A stretch of DNA of 30,945 nt from Friedmanniella sp. Lineage in GTDB: Bacteria > Actinomycetota > Actinomycetes > Propionibacteriales > Propionibacteriaceae. This document shows, piece after piece, positions 8,125 through 13,535 of this stretch. Both the position numbers and the translations under genes were made by a program. Within the stretch, counting starts at the first letter, position 1, and each line of letters opens with the position of its first letter. Under the pieces are notes generated by a model, which was not told where the DNA came from, did not search any database, and saw only the letters and a list, made by a program, of their open reading frames with translations. Where the stretch lies: contig JAOPXW010000186.1 of assembly GCA_025964935.1 (NCBI GenBank), positions 1 through 30,945 on the forward strand, read 5' to 3'.

Positions 8125-8619
8125 TCAGGCGCGGCGGAGCCGGGCCCACAGGTAGGACTGCAGCGGGAAGCCGCCGGCGGCCTTGTCCAGCGTCCACAGC
8201 AGGTCGCCCTCGACGTTGCCGTACAGGCGCTGGCCGGCGGCGTAGTCGTCGGCCGAGGCCGTCCGCACGACGGCGTCGGTGGCGAGCTCGATCCGGGCGC
8301 CGGTCAGGTGGCCGTACCAGACCTCGGAGTAGCCGTCGGGGTGGCACATCACGACCTCCACCGCGCCGTCGGGCTTGGGCCGCCAGAAGCCGGTCTCCAT
8401 GCTCAGCGGCCTGACCGCCAGACCCTGCTCGTCGACCTCGAAGGTCTGGGAGAGGTAGTGCAGGTAGTCCCCGCCGTTGTGGGCGAAGTCGATCTGCTGG
8501 CCGAAGTCGAAGTCCGCGGTGCCGGGGTAGTGACCCTTGCCGGTCCCCTCCCAGCGGCCGAGCAGCCAGGCCACGCCCAGCAGGCTGGGGTGCAGGCCCT
8601 GGGGGATCTCGAAGGCCAT
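8125..8619 (-). CDS. Nitrobindin-like / FABP-like heme-binding-fold protein (Rv0813c-like)
   Basis: This 164-residue protein is predicted to be a ten-stranded beta-barrel of the nitrobindin family. The N-terminal signature WLLGRWEGTGKGHYPG (about 18-33) is the conserved G-x-W-x-G-x-G-x-x-x-YPG motif, and FAHNGGDYLHYLSQTFEV and HPDGYSEVWYGHLTG are also characteristic. In heme-binding nitrobindins (for example Rv2717c) a C-terminal His in an LQDHL context ligates iron; here the equivalent is LQSYL, with Tyr156. The same loss is known in the Rv0813c-type subfamily. Heme binding is therefore doubtful, and a small hydrophobic ligand is possible. The ATG overlaps the stop of the upstream 40-codon gene (TGATG), so translation is coupled. 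Confidence 0.82.
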   Translation of the reverse strand: MAFEIPQGLHPSLLGVAWLLGRWEGTGKGHYPGTADFDFGQQIDFAHNGGDYLHYLSQTFEVDEQGLAVRPLSMETGFWRPKPDGAVEVVMCHPDGYSEVWYGHLTGARIELATDAVVRTASADDYAAGQRLYGNVEGDLLWTLDKAAGGFPLQSYLWARLRRA

Positions 8620-8741
8620 CAGATCCCCGTCCGGGTGGCGGAGGACCGGACCACGACCAGGACCAGGGCGATCAGCGCGGCGACACCGGCCGCGCCGACA
8701 CCGACGACCAGCAGAACAGCCAGCAGCAGAGGCAGAGACAC
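8619..8741 (-). CDS. 40-residue single-span membrane peptide
   Basis: A GTG start at 8741 opens a 40-codon frame ending in a TGA that overlaps the ATG of the nitrobindin-like gene (TGATG). The peptide is MSLPLLLAVLL, then about 20 further hydrophobic residues rich in Val, Gly, Ala and Leu, then a basic tail VRSSATRTGI. It should form one transmembrane helix (about 3-31) with a short charged C-terminus. It begins 9 nt after the GNAT stop, so the three genes are tightly packed. No strong Shine-Dalgarno is visible, consistent with translational coupling from the GNAT gene. It has no recognisable family; it could also be a signal-peptide-like leader. Packing on both sides is the main evidence that it is real. 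Confidence 0.62.
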   Translation of the reverse strand: MSLPLLLAVLLVVGVGAAGVAALIALVLVVVRSSATRTGI

Positions 8742-8750
8742 CCGAGGAGT

Positions 8751-9233
8751 CTAACCCGCCGGGTCGGGCCCGAGGTCGTGCTCGAGCACCGTCACGGCCG
8801 TGACGTACGTCTGTCCCCCGGCCACCGGCCACCGGTCCAGCCCGGCCCCGACCGCCCGGTAGCCGAGGCGGCTGTAGAGGGCGACGGCCCGCGGGTTGTC
8901 GTGCTCGACCAGCAGCCGGGCGCGCTCCCGCCCCCGCTCGCGCACGCGGTCCTCCAGGGCCCGCACCAGTCTCCGGCCGATCCCCAGGGACTGGAAACGC
9001 TCATGCACGGCCAGCATCCAGAGCACCCCGACCTCGGGGTCGGGCCGGAAGTCGACCGCCCCGGCTCCCACCAGCCGGCCGTTGGGCAGGGCGACCACGA
9101 GGACGGCGACCTCGTCGGCGTACGAGGCCTGCAGGGCCGCCGCCACCGCATGCAGGTGCTCCGAGCCCCCGGACCAGTCCAGGTCGGAGAGGTCCGGGTA
9201 GTCGCAGTCACGGATGTCCAGCCGGAGCTTCAT
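8751..9233 (-). CDS. GNAT family N-acetyltransferase
   Basis: This is a 160-residue single-domain acetyltransferase. The acetyl-CoA loop is visible as VHERFQSLGIGRRLVRALEDRVRERG (motif A, R/Q-x-x-G-x-G/A near residue 90), followed by motif B LLVEHDNPRAVALYSRLGYRAVG. The preceding strand VGVLWMLAV fits motif A. Substrate unknown. ATG 9233 is preferred over GTG 9251, which would add six residues, because an AGG lies about 8 nt before the ATG. It is first in the minus-strand run leading to the small membrane peptide, nitrobindin-like protein and YgfZ. Confidence 0.85.
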   Translation of the reverse strand: MKLRLDIRDCDYPDLSDLDWSGGSEHLHAVAAALQASYADEVAVLVVALPNGRLVGAGAVDFRPDPEVGVLWMLAVHERFQSLGIGRRLVRALEDRVRERGRERARLLVEHDNPRAVALYSRLGYRAVGAGLDRWPVAGGQTYVTAVTVLEHDLGPDPAG

Positions 9234-9274
9234 GGGACCTGAGCCTGTCACGGTCCAGGCACGAGCGTGGCGGC

Positions 9275-9418
9275 ATGAGCCGTCGCTACGTCGTCATCGG
9301 GGCCGGTGCGGTCGGCGGGCGGATCGGCGGGCGGCTCGCCCAGGCCGGTCGCGAGGTGGTCCTGGTGGCCCGTGGCCCCCACCTGAGCCGGGACGGCCTG
9401 AGGGTCCGGTCGGCACCC
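9275..9418 (+). pseudogene. 5' remnant of a ketopantoate reductase (panE/apbA)-like gene
   Basis: From ATG 9275 about 48 codons encode an unmistakable Rossmann start: RYVVIGAGAVGGRIGGRLAQ with the GxGxxG nucleotide loop, then AGREVVLVARGPHLSRDGLRVRS, as at the N-terminus of PanE/ApbA-type 2-dehydropantoate reductases (about 300 residues). Homology stops around 9418, where the convergent DsrE gene's stop codon begins. The frame then continues to 9841 only as antisense to that gene, with Arg/Gly-rich non-homologous sequence. The catalytic and C-terminal domains are absent from the window. This is a decayed or deletion-truncated gene, not a functional reductase. Confidence 0.7.
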
Positions 9419-9796
9419 TCAGTAGACGAGCGCCTGCACCCCGTCGGTCAGGACCGTCTCGACGAAGGTCGCCGCGCCGGCGATCACCGCGCCGGCGACC
9501 AGATCGGGCTCGGTGAGCTCGCGCCGGGCGGCGCACTGGCTGCACACCACCACCGACCCGAGGTCGAGGACCGTCGCGAGGAGGTCGACCACCGGGGTCG
9601 CGTACGCCAGCCCGAGGTCCGGCGCCCGGCCCGGAACGGCGAACCACACCGCCTCACCGGTCAGCCAGACGGTCACGGGGGCGCCGGCGGCGGCGGCGAG
9701 GGCGGCCACCGTCCAGGCCTGGTTGGACCGCTCGGCCGCCTCGGCCGCGCAGGTGATCTTGACGACCAGGGGCCGGGGGCTGCCGTCGGTGCGCAT
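9419..9796 (-). CDS. DsrE-family protein
   Basis: This is a 125-residue DsrE/DsrF-like protein. The N-terminal strand LVVKITCAAEAAERSNQAW, the middle VTVWLTGEAVWFAVPG and the VVCSQCAARREL segment fit small actinobacterial DsrE-type proteins often named predicted peroxiredoxins. The C-x-x-C in CSQC and the Cys in ITCAAE are candidate sulfur-carrying or redox residues. DsrE relatives transfer persulfide sulfur, but a function for this subgroup is not established. ATG 9796 is preceded 6 nt upstream by CAGACT, a plausible -10, so the message may be leaderless. It is divergent from dtd and convergent with the panE remnant. Confidence 0.72.
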   Translation of the reverse strand: MRTDGSPRPLVVKITCAAEAAERSNQAWTVAALAAAAGAPVTVWLTGEAVWFAVPGRAPDLGLAYATPVVDLLATVLDLGSVVVCSQCAARRELTEPDLVAGAVIAGAATFVETVLTDGVQALVY

Positions 9797-9801
9797 GCCC
9801 G

Positions 9802-9832
9802 CAGTCTGCCAGGGGCGGCCGGTGCCAGACTG
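9802..9832. promoter_or_regulatory. Symmetrical divergent promoter / inverted repeat between dsrE and dtd
   Basis: CAGTCTGCCA (9802-9811) and TGCCAGACTG (9823-9832) form a 10-bp inverted repeat with one mismatch and an 11-bp spacer. Each arm contains CAGACT reading outward: on the minus strand 6 nt before the DsrE ATG (9796), and on the plus strand 6 nt before a GTG at 9838. The dyad may thus be two mirror-image -10 boxes, an operator, or both. Confidence 0.4.
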
Positions 9833-9837
9833 TCGCG

Positions 9838-9912
9838 GTGACCACCGCCGACCCCGCCCCCGCCCGGCCGCGCCCGCAGCGGGCCACCGCCCGCCCCGGC
9901 CCCCGGGGCTGA
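9838..9912 (+). CDS. Possible 24-codon leader peptide upstream of dtd
   Basis: A GTG at 9838 lies 6 nt after a CAGACT box and opens a 24-codon frame beginning MTTADPAPARPRPQ and ending in TGA 6 nt before the dtd GTG. dtd itself has no Shine-Dalgarno, so translation of this short frame could deliver ribosomes to dtd. Composition is Pro/Ala/Arg-rich, which GC-rich noncoding DNA also gives by chance, so the call is weak. Confidence 0.28.
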   Translation: MTTADPAPARPRPQRATARPGPRG

Positions 9913-9918
9913 GCGGCC

Positions 9919-10350
9919 GTGCGTCTGGTGCTGCAACGGGTCGCCGCCGCCCGGGTCGAGGTCGACGGCGAACGCGTGGGGGCGATCGACCGCCCCGGTC
10001 TGCTGGTGCTGGTCGGGGTCACCCACGACGACACGGTCGAGGTCGCCGACCGGCTGGCCGAGAAGACCTGGACCCTGCGGATCCTGGACGGCGAGCGGTC
10101 CTGCGAGCAGGACGGCGCCCCGCTGCTGGTGGTGAGCCAGTTCACCCTCTACGCCGACACCCGCAAGGGCCGCCGGCCGTCGTGGAGTGCGGCCGCACCG
10201 CGACCGGTGAGCGAGCCGCTGGTGCAGGCCTACGTCGACGCGCTCCGCCGCCGGGGGGCCGAGGTCGCGACCGGGGTCTTCGGGGCCGACATGCAGGTCA
10301 GCCTGACCAACGACGGACCGGTGACCGTGCTGCTCGACTCCCAGGTCTGA
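9919..10350 (+). CDS. dtd: D-aminoacyl-tRNA deacylase
   Basis: This 143-residue protein has the usual DTD length. The hallmarks are the active-site motif SQFTLYAD (73-80) and the Gly-cisPro motif NDGPVT (131-136), which together give D-chiral selectivity. The start [20 protein letters not shown] and [10 protein letters not shown] are also standard. It removes D-amino acids (and Gly mischarged on tRNA-Ala) from tRNA in the cytoplasm. The GTG at 9919 aligns with the family N-terminus. No Shine-Dalgarno precedes it, and a 24-codon leaderless frame ends 6 nt upstream. The downstream gene is convergent. Confidence 0.95.
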   Translation: MRLVLQRVAAARVEVDGERVGAIDRPGLLVLVGVTHDDTVEVADRLAEKTWTLRILDGERSCEQDGAPLLVVSQFTLYADTRKGRRPSWSAAAPRPVSEPLVQAYVDALRRRGAEVATGVFGADMQVSLTNDGPVTVLLDSQV

Positions 10351-10360
10351 GCGGGCGGGT

Positions 10361-10380
10361 CCGACCGCCCCGCGCGGGGT
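10361..10380. terminator. GC-rich palindrome between convergent dtd and NADase-domain genes
   Basis: CCCCGCGCGGGG (10368-10379) is a perfect 12-bp palindrome flanked by GAC and TC that could extend the stem. It sits in the 49-bp space between the dtd stop and the convergent stop at 10400. There is no T-tract, so a bidirectional terminator role is only plausible. Confidence 0.3.
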
Positions 10381-10399
10381 CAGCGGCGTGCGGTCCGGG

Positions 10400-11422
10400 T
10401 CAGGACCCGGCGGTGGCGAAGGCCACGTCGGAGATCAGGACGGCGTCCCGGGTGCTCTGCGGCTGACCGGGCGGGGTGCTCGCGTCGATGGTCAGGGTCA
10501 CCGTCCCGACCGGGTGGGCGGGCACGGTCATCACCTGCAGCCCCTCCTCGCCGTCGACCAGCCGCTGCGGGTAGGCCGCGCCGTCGGGGAAGGTCCAGGT
10601 GACCTCGGTGATCCGCCGATACTCCCCGTACCGGTGGGCCCCGCTGGCCGGGTCGACCTTGGCGTAGCCGTTGACCAGCCCGACCTGGGTCACCGTCGAG
10701 CCGGCCGGGAAGGCGAACGCGATGGTGTGTCCCACCCCGGCCCCGTCGCACCGCCAGGCCGTGCTGGCCACCCCGTCCAGCAGACCGGCCGGGGTGTAGC
10801 TGACCGTCTGGCCGGCGTCGTCGGTGGCGGCGGGGGCCTGACAGTCGGGGGCGGCGGACAGCGGGCGTACGCCGTGCCGCGACGCCGGACCCGCCTGGGC
10901 GCCGCCGGGGCCCGGCCCACCCTGTTCGCGCAGGACGAGGAAGACGACGATCAGCGCCACGAGCAGGACAGCGAGCCCCACGACCAGAGCGGCACGGCGC
11001 GACCCGGACGGCGAGAGGGACGATGACGCCGCAGGCTGGGCGGCGATCGGGGGCTCGGCCGGGACCGGTCGGGGCCGGACGACGGTGGGAGGGGCCACGG
11101 ACGGGTCGGCCGGGACCGCGTCCCCGGCTGCGCCGGCGTCGGATGAGCCCGACACCGTTGCCCCGTCGGCGGGCGCCCCGGTGTCGGCCGCCCCGGCGGG
11201 GCGGTACAGCCAGTCGAAGGTCTCGTCGACCCCACCGGGAGGGCTCAGCGAGGGCTCGAAGTGCCGGGGGGTGGGGCGGAAGCCCCGGGCCGGCTGGGAG
11301 GCACCGCGGTAGAGCGACTCGTACGGGTGCGGACGACCCGGATCGGTGTGCTCCTCGGGCGGACCCGAGGGGTGTCCCGGGGAAGGTGACCCGGGCAGGT
11401 CCCGGTCCGGCGGCTTGGACAT
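10400..11422 (-). CDS. Membrane-anchored protein with extracytoplasmic NADase-type discoidin-like domain
   Basis: This 340-residue protein has three parts. Residues 1-140 are a Pro/Gly/Ala/Ser-rich, probably disordered cytoplasmic region. Residues 144-164 (ALVVGLAVLLVALIVVFLVL) are one transmembrane helix. Residues about 190-340 are a beta-rich extracytoplasmic domain with YTPAGLLDGVASTAWRCDG, IAFAFPAGSTVTQVGLVNGY and ITEVTWTFPDG. That pattern (an acidic/Asn turn, TAW, then a conserved NGY) is typical of the NADase-type glycan-binding, galactose-binding-like domain of actinobacterial secreted proteins. It may bind cell-wall glycan, but the ligand is unknown. TAGACT lies 8 nt before ATG 11422, suggesting a nearly leaderless transcript. 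Confidence 0.72.
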   Translation of the reverse strand: MSKPPDRDLPGSPSPGHPSGPPEEHTDPGRPHPYESLYRGASQPARGFRPTPRHFEPSLSPPGGVDETFDWLYRPAGAADTGAPADGATVSGSSDAGAAGDAVPADPSVAPPTVVRPRPVPAEPPIAAQPAASSSLSPSGSRRAALVVGLAVLLVALIVVFLVLREQGGPGPGGAQAGPASRHGVRPLSAAPDCQAPAATDDAGQTVSYTPAGLLDGVASTAWRCDGAGVGHTIAFAFPAGSTVTQVGLVNGYAKVDPASGAHRYGEYRRITEVTWTFPDGAAYPQRLVDGEEGLQVMTVPAHPVGTVTLTIDASTPPGQPQSTRDAVLISDVAFATAGS

Positions 11423-11466
11423 CGGGGCTCAGTCTAGCCCGCCGGCGACCCGACCACGGCGCGCGA

Positions 11467-11496
11467 AAGGGGCGGGAGCCGCCGCTCCCGCCCCTT
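11467..11496 (-). terminator. Strong hairpin terminator after sseC
   Basis: AAGGGGCGGGAGC (11467-11479) and GCTCCCGCCCCTT (11484-11496) form a perfect 13-bp stem with a CGCC loop. On the minus strand the stem ends in CCCCTTTCGCG, a short T-run, 11 nt after the sseC stop. It probably terminates the cysA-sseC transcript and separates it from the downstream gene's promoter. Confidence 0.75.
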
Positions 11497-11507
11497 CGCC
11501 GACCTGG

Positions 11508-11822
11508 TCAGACGGCCTTCGCCGCCGCCTCCAGCTCGATGTCGATCTCGGTCACACTGCCTCGTGTGGCCTTGACCACCCGGTCGACCGAGGCGCCCGG
11601 AGCCAGGGTCCGCAGCGTCCACTCACCGTCGCCGGCGAAGAACCGGAAGTGGCCGGTGGCCGAGGTGGGCACCTCGGCGGTGAACTCACCGGTGGCGTCC
11701 AGCAGCCGCACGTACGCGCTGCCGGCGGGCTGGCCGCTGCGCAGCACGCGGCCCTGGATGACGGCTTCCTTGGTCACATCGATACCGGCGACGCTGAGGC
11801 CGCCCTGGGTTGCTCCGCACAT
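11508..11822 (-). CDS. sseC: SseC-like DUF1416 protein
   Basis: This 104-residue protein begins MCGATQGGLSVAGIDVTKE, the diagnostic start of DUF1416/SseC proteins, with a Cys at position 2. The rest (IQGRVLRSGQPAGSAYVRLLD, FTAEVPTSATGHFRFFAGDG) is a small beta-sandwich of the carboxypeptidase-regulatory-like type. It always sits next to a cysA-type sulfurtransferase in actinobacteria (Rv0814c/Rv0815c) and is assumed to work with it, but its activity is unknown. AGGAG lies upstream of ATG 11822. It is 41 nt downstream of cysA and ends at a strong terminator. Confidence 0.9.
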   Translation of the reverse strand: MCGATQGGLSVAGIDVTKEAVIQGRVLRSGQPAGSAYVRLLDATGEFTAEVPTSATGHFRFFAGDGEWTLRTLAPGASVDRVVKATRGSVTEIDIELEAAAKAV

Positions 11823-11863
11823 GCTGTTCTCCTGGAGAGTGGGTGGGGGTCAGACGCGAGGCG

Positions 11864-12712
11864 TCAGTTGGTGCCGGGCTCGTCGCCGATGGCGACGGGG
11901 ACCCCGACGAGGGAGCCGTACTCGGTCCAGGAGCCGTCGTAGTTCTTGACGTTCTTCTGGCCCAGGAGCTCCTGCAGCACGAACCAGGTGTGCGCGGAGC
12001 GCTCACCGATGCGGCAGTAGGCGATGATGTCGCCGTCCCAGTCCACACCGGCCTGGCTGTAGATCTTCTTCAGCTCGTCGTCGGACTTGAAGGTGCCGTC
12101 GTCGTTCGCCGCCTTGCTCCAGGGCACGTTCACCGCGGTCGGGATGTGCCCGCCGCGCTGGGACTGCTCCTGCGGCAGGTGGGCCGGGGCGAGCAGCCGA
12201 CCGGCGTACTCGTCGGGGCTGCGCACGTCGACCATGCTCTTGAGGCCGATCGCGGCCACGACCTCGTCACGGAACGCACGGATGTCGGTGTTGGGGGGCG
12301 AGGCCTGGTAGCTGGTGGCCGGCCGGGTCACGGTCTCGGTGCTCAGCTCGCGGGCGTCGAGCTCCCACTTCTTGCGGCCGCCGTCGAGCAGCAGCGCCTT
12401 CTCGTGGCCGTACAGCTTGAAGTACCAGTAGGCGTACGCGGCGAACCAGTTGTTGTTGCCGCCGTAGAGCACCACGGTGTCGTCGTTGCCCACGCCGCGC
12501 TCGGACAGGAGCTTCTCGAACTGCTCCTGGTTCACGAAGTCGCGTCGGATCGGGTCCTGCAGGTCCTTCTTCCAGTCCAGCTTGATCGCACCGGCGATGT
12601 GGCCACCGTCGTAGGCGGTGGTGTCCTCGTCGACCTCGATCAGAACGACGTTGTCGTCGGTTCCGTGGGCGGCGACCCAGTCGGCGTCGACGAGTACTTC
12701 TTGCCTGCTCAT
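11864..12712 (-). CDS. cysA: Thiosulfate sulfurtransferase (tandem rhodanese, CysA2/SseA type)
   Basis: This 282-residue cytoplasmic enzyme has two rhodanese domains (about 1-145 and 150-282). The catalytic loop CRIGERSAHTW places the active-site Cys at residue 233, the same position as in mycobacterial CysA2. The inactive N-terminal domain carries VVLYGGNNNWFAAYAYWYF, and the rhodanese signatures DGGHIAGAIKLDW and RGGHIPTAVNVPW are visible. It transfers sulfane sulfur from thiosulfate to an acceptor. Despite its name in some genomes it is not the sulfate-ABC ATPase. AGGAGA lies 9 nt before ATG 12712. Upstream lies a long leader containing a Cys-containing leader peptide and hairpins, suggesting control by cysteine supply. 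sseC follows in the same operon. Confidence 0.94.
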   Translation of the reverse strand: MSRQEVLVDADWVAAHGTDDNVVLIEVDEDTTAYDGGHIAGAIKLDWKKDLQDPIRRDFVNQEQFEKLLSERGVGNDDTVVLYGGNNNWFAAYAYWYFKLYGHEKALLLDGGRKKWELDARELSTETVTRPATSYQASPPNTDIRAFRDEVVAAIGLKSMVDVRSPDEYAGRLLAPAHLPQEQSQRGGHIPTAVNVPWSKAANDDGTFKSDDELKKIYSQAGVDWDGDIIAYCRIGERSAHTWFVLQELLGQKNVKNYDGSWTEYGSLVGVPVAIGDEPGTN

Positions 12713-12762
12713 GTCCTAGATCTCCTGATGTGTGGGTGTGGCCCGGCAACCGAGCGCGGTCC

Positions 12763-12885
12763 TGCCTCGCGAGGCACGCGGCAGGGGGGTCTGAGGGAGC
12801 GGGAGGCCCCCGGGCTCGGTCGTCACGACCGGCGGGGCGCAGGTCGTCCCTAGCGGGACGGACACAAGGACGAACGCATTCGTCC
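12763..12885 (-). promoter_or_regulatory. Attenuator-like hairpin array in the cysA 5' leader
   Basis: On the minus strand the leader RNA can form: hairpin 1, GGACGAA/TTCGTCC with a 4-nt loop (12885-12868); hairpin 2, CGTCCC/GGGACG with loop GCTA (12860-12845), which contains the leader peptide's TAG stop; a GGTCGT/ACGACC dyad (12831-12817); and the palindrome TGCCTCGCGAGGCA (12776-12763). The 3' arm of hairpin 1 (TCGTCC) is also perfectly complementary to GGACGA (12849-12844) in the 3' arm of hairpin 2, so alternative pairings are mutually exclusive, as in transcription or translation attenuators. Confidence 0.55.
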
Positions 12886-12972
12886 GTGGTCGACGGCCCG
12901 ACGACGGACCAGAGCGCACCGGACCCGGCACGTCACCGCCGGCCGGCGGACCCCTGCGCTCGTCGTGGACAC
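12850..12972 (-). CDS. Leaderless 40-codon Cys-containing leader peptide of the cysA-sseC operon
   Basis: A GTG at 12972 lies 6 nt after a TACTGT -10 box, so it should be the first codon of the mRNA. The 40-residue peptide starts MSTTSAGVRR, has three Cys (15, 19, 37), and ends VDHGRMRSSLCPSR before a TAG placed in the loop of hairpin 2. The C-terminal pattern (R-x-VD-x-x-R-x-x-S-x-x-C-P) resembles the putative leader peptides upstream of sulfur genes in Streptomyces, as I recall them. Mycobacteria have a functional parallel, a leaderless polycysteine frame that attenuates a cysA2 operon. An internal GTG (12936) gives a 28-residue alternative. Function is inferred from position and structure. 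Confidence 0.6.
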   Translation of the reverse strand: MSTTSAGVRRPAVTCRVRCALVRRRAVDHGRMRSSLCPSR

Positions 12973-12978
12973 GCGATC

Positions 12979-13029
12979 ACAGTACGGCGAGGGCCCCGGC
13001 GGCCCAACCAGTGTCTCGTTCAATGAGAC
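12979..13029 (-). promoter_or_regulatory. cysA-sseC promoter with upstream 17-bp near-palindrome
   Basis: On the minus strand TTGGGC (13007-13002), a 17-bp spacer and TACTGT (12984-12979) form a good sigma-70-type promoter, with the start expected at 12972. Immediately upstream, GTCTCGTTCAATGAGAC (13013-13029) is a 17-bp near-palindrome with perfect GTCTC/GAGAC arms, centred near -49. That position suits an activator. The regulator is unknown. Confidence 0.6.
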
Positions 13030-13111
13030 CCGTGTTCATATATTGGACGGACAGGTGGGGACCTCGGCCCGGGGTGCGGATTGTTTCGGAATGTGAGCGG
13101 TTTGTCCCGAT

Positions 13112-13133
13112 GTTCGCGTGACGTTCACCACAA
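13112..13133 (+). promoter_or_regulatory. Two 11-bp-phased GTTCACC-like units in the cysA upstream region
   Basis: GTTCGCG (13112-13118) and GTTCACC (13123-13129) start exactly 11 bp apart, the spacing of Streptomyces PhoP direct-repeat units; a weaker TTTGTCC precedes at 13101. They sit about 140-160 bp upstream of the cysA leader start and point away from it. Apart from this, 13030-13196 shows no gene, only short dyads such as ACGTT/AACGT (13121-13136). Confidence 0.3.
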
Positions 13134-13196
13134 CGTGACTCTCCGTTGGTGCGCAGATGTGGGCGTTTGTCGCCGAATCGGACCGGAAGCGACGGC

Positions 13197-13469
13197 TCAG
13201 CCGCCCGCGAACGGGGGCAGCACCTCGGCCCGCACGGGTCCCTCCAGGACCCGTTCCAGGTCGCCCCGGTGGGCCGCCACCCCGTCGACCAGAACAGAGC
13301 TTGCCCTGACCACACGGGCAAAGCGGGGGTCCGACCGACGGCCGGTGACGACCTCAAGGGCCTCCGCGACAGAGGCCGCTTCCACCGTCTCCTCGGCCGT
13401 CCCCGCAGCCGCTTTCGCCCCGGCCCAGTAATGAAGGGAAACCAACACCATTCCAGTAGTGTCGGTCAT
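13197..13469 (-). CDS. MoaD/ThiS-like sulfur carrier protein
   Basis: This is a 90-residue beta-grasp protein. The start [21 protein letters not shown] matches MoaD-family N-termini (strand, then a small helix with WAGAKAAAG), and it ends in the Gly-Gly tail (PPFAGG) needed for adenylation and thiocarboxylation by an E1-like enzyme. The middle ([20 protein letters not shown]) fits the family. Lying next to a sulfurtransferase gene, it may accept sulfur through that enzyme, but no activating ThiF/MoeB gene is in the window. ATG 13469 has GGGGAG upstream; Met7 is an alternative start. It is divergent from glnR. Streptomyces has the same neighbour set. Confidence 0.82.
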   Translation of the reverse strand: MTDTTGMVLVSLHYWAGAKAAAGTAEETVEAASVAEALEVVTGRRSDPRFARVVRASSVLVDGVAAHRGDLERVLEGPVRAEVLPPFAGG

Positions 13470-13482
13470 GCAACGACGCTCC

Positions 13483-13507
13483 CCGTGGTGGGGTCGACGC
13501 ACCACGG
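13483..13507. repeat. 8-bp inverted repeat between the MoaD-like gene and glnR
   Basis: CCGTGGTG (13483-13490) and CACCACGG (13500-13507) are perfect inverted arms around a 9-bp spacer. They occupy the centre of the 66-bp divergent gap, so they could be an operator acting on both genes or a hairpin in the glnR 5' leader. They do not match the GlnR consensus. Confidence 0.45.
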
Positions 13508-13535
13508 ACCCGACCCGCTGGCCGAGGAGACCGAG

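Noticed and set aside
12716..12931. A 71-codon minus-strand frame in the cysA leader
   Set aside because: It overlaps the hairpins and the better-supported leaderless frame, runs into the cysA start region, has no ribosome site, and its protein is Pro/Arg low complexity.
13118..13139. GTGAC repeats considered as a GlnR box
   Set aside because: The two GTGAC units start 17 bp apart, not the 22 bp expected for GlnR a-sites, and there are no GAAAC b-sites between them.
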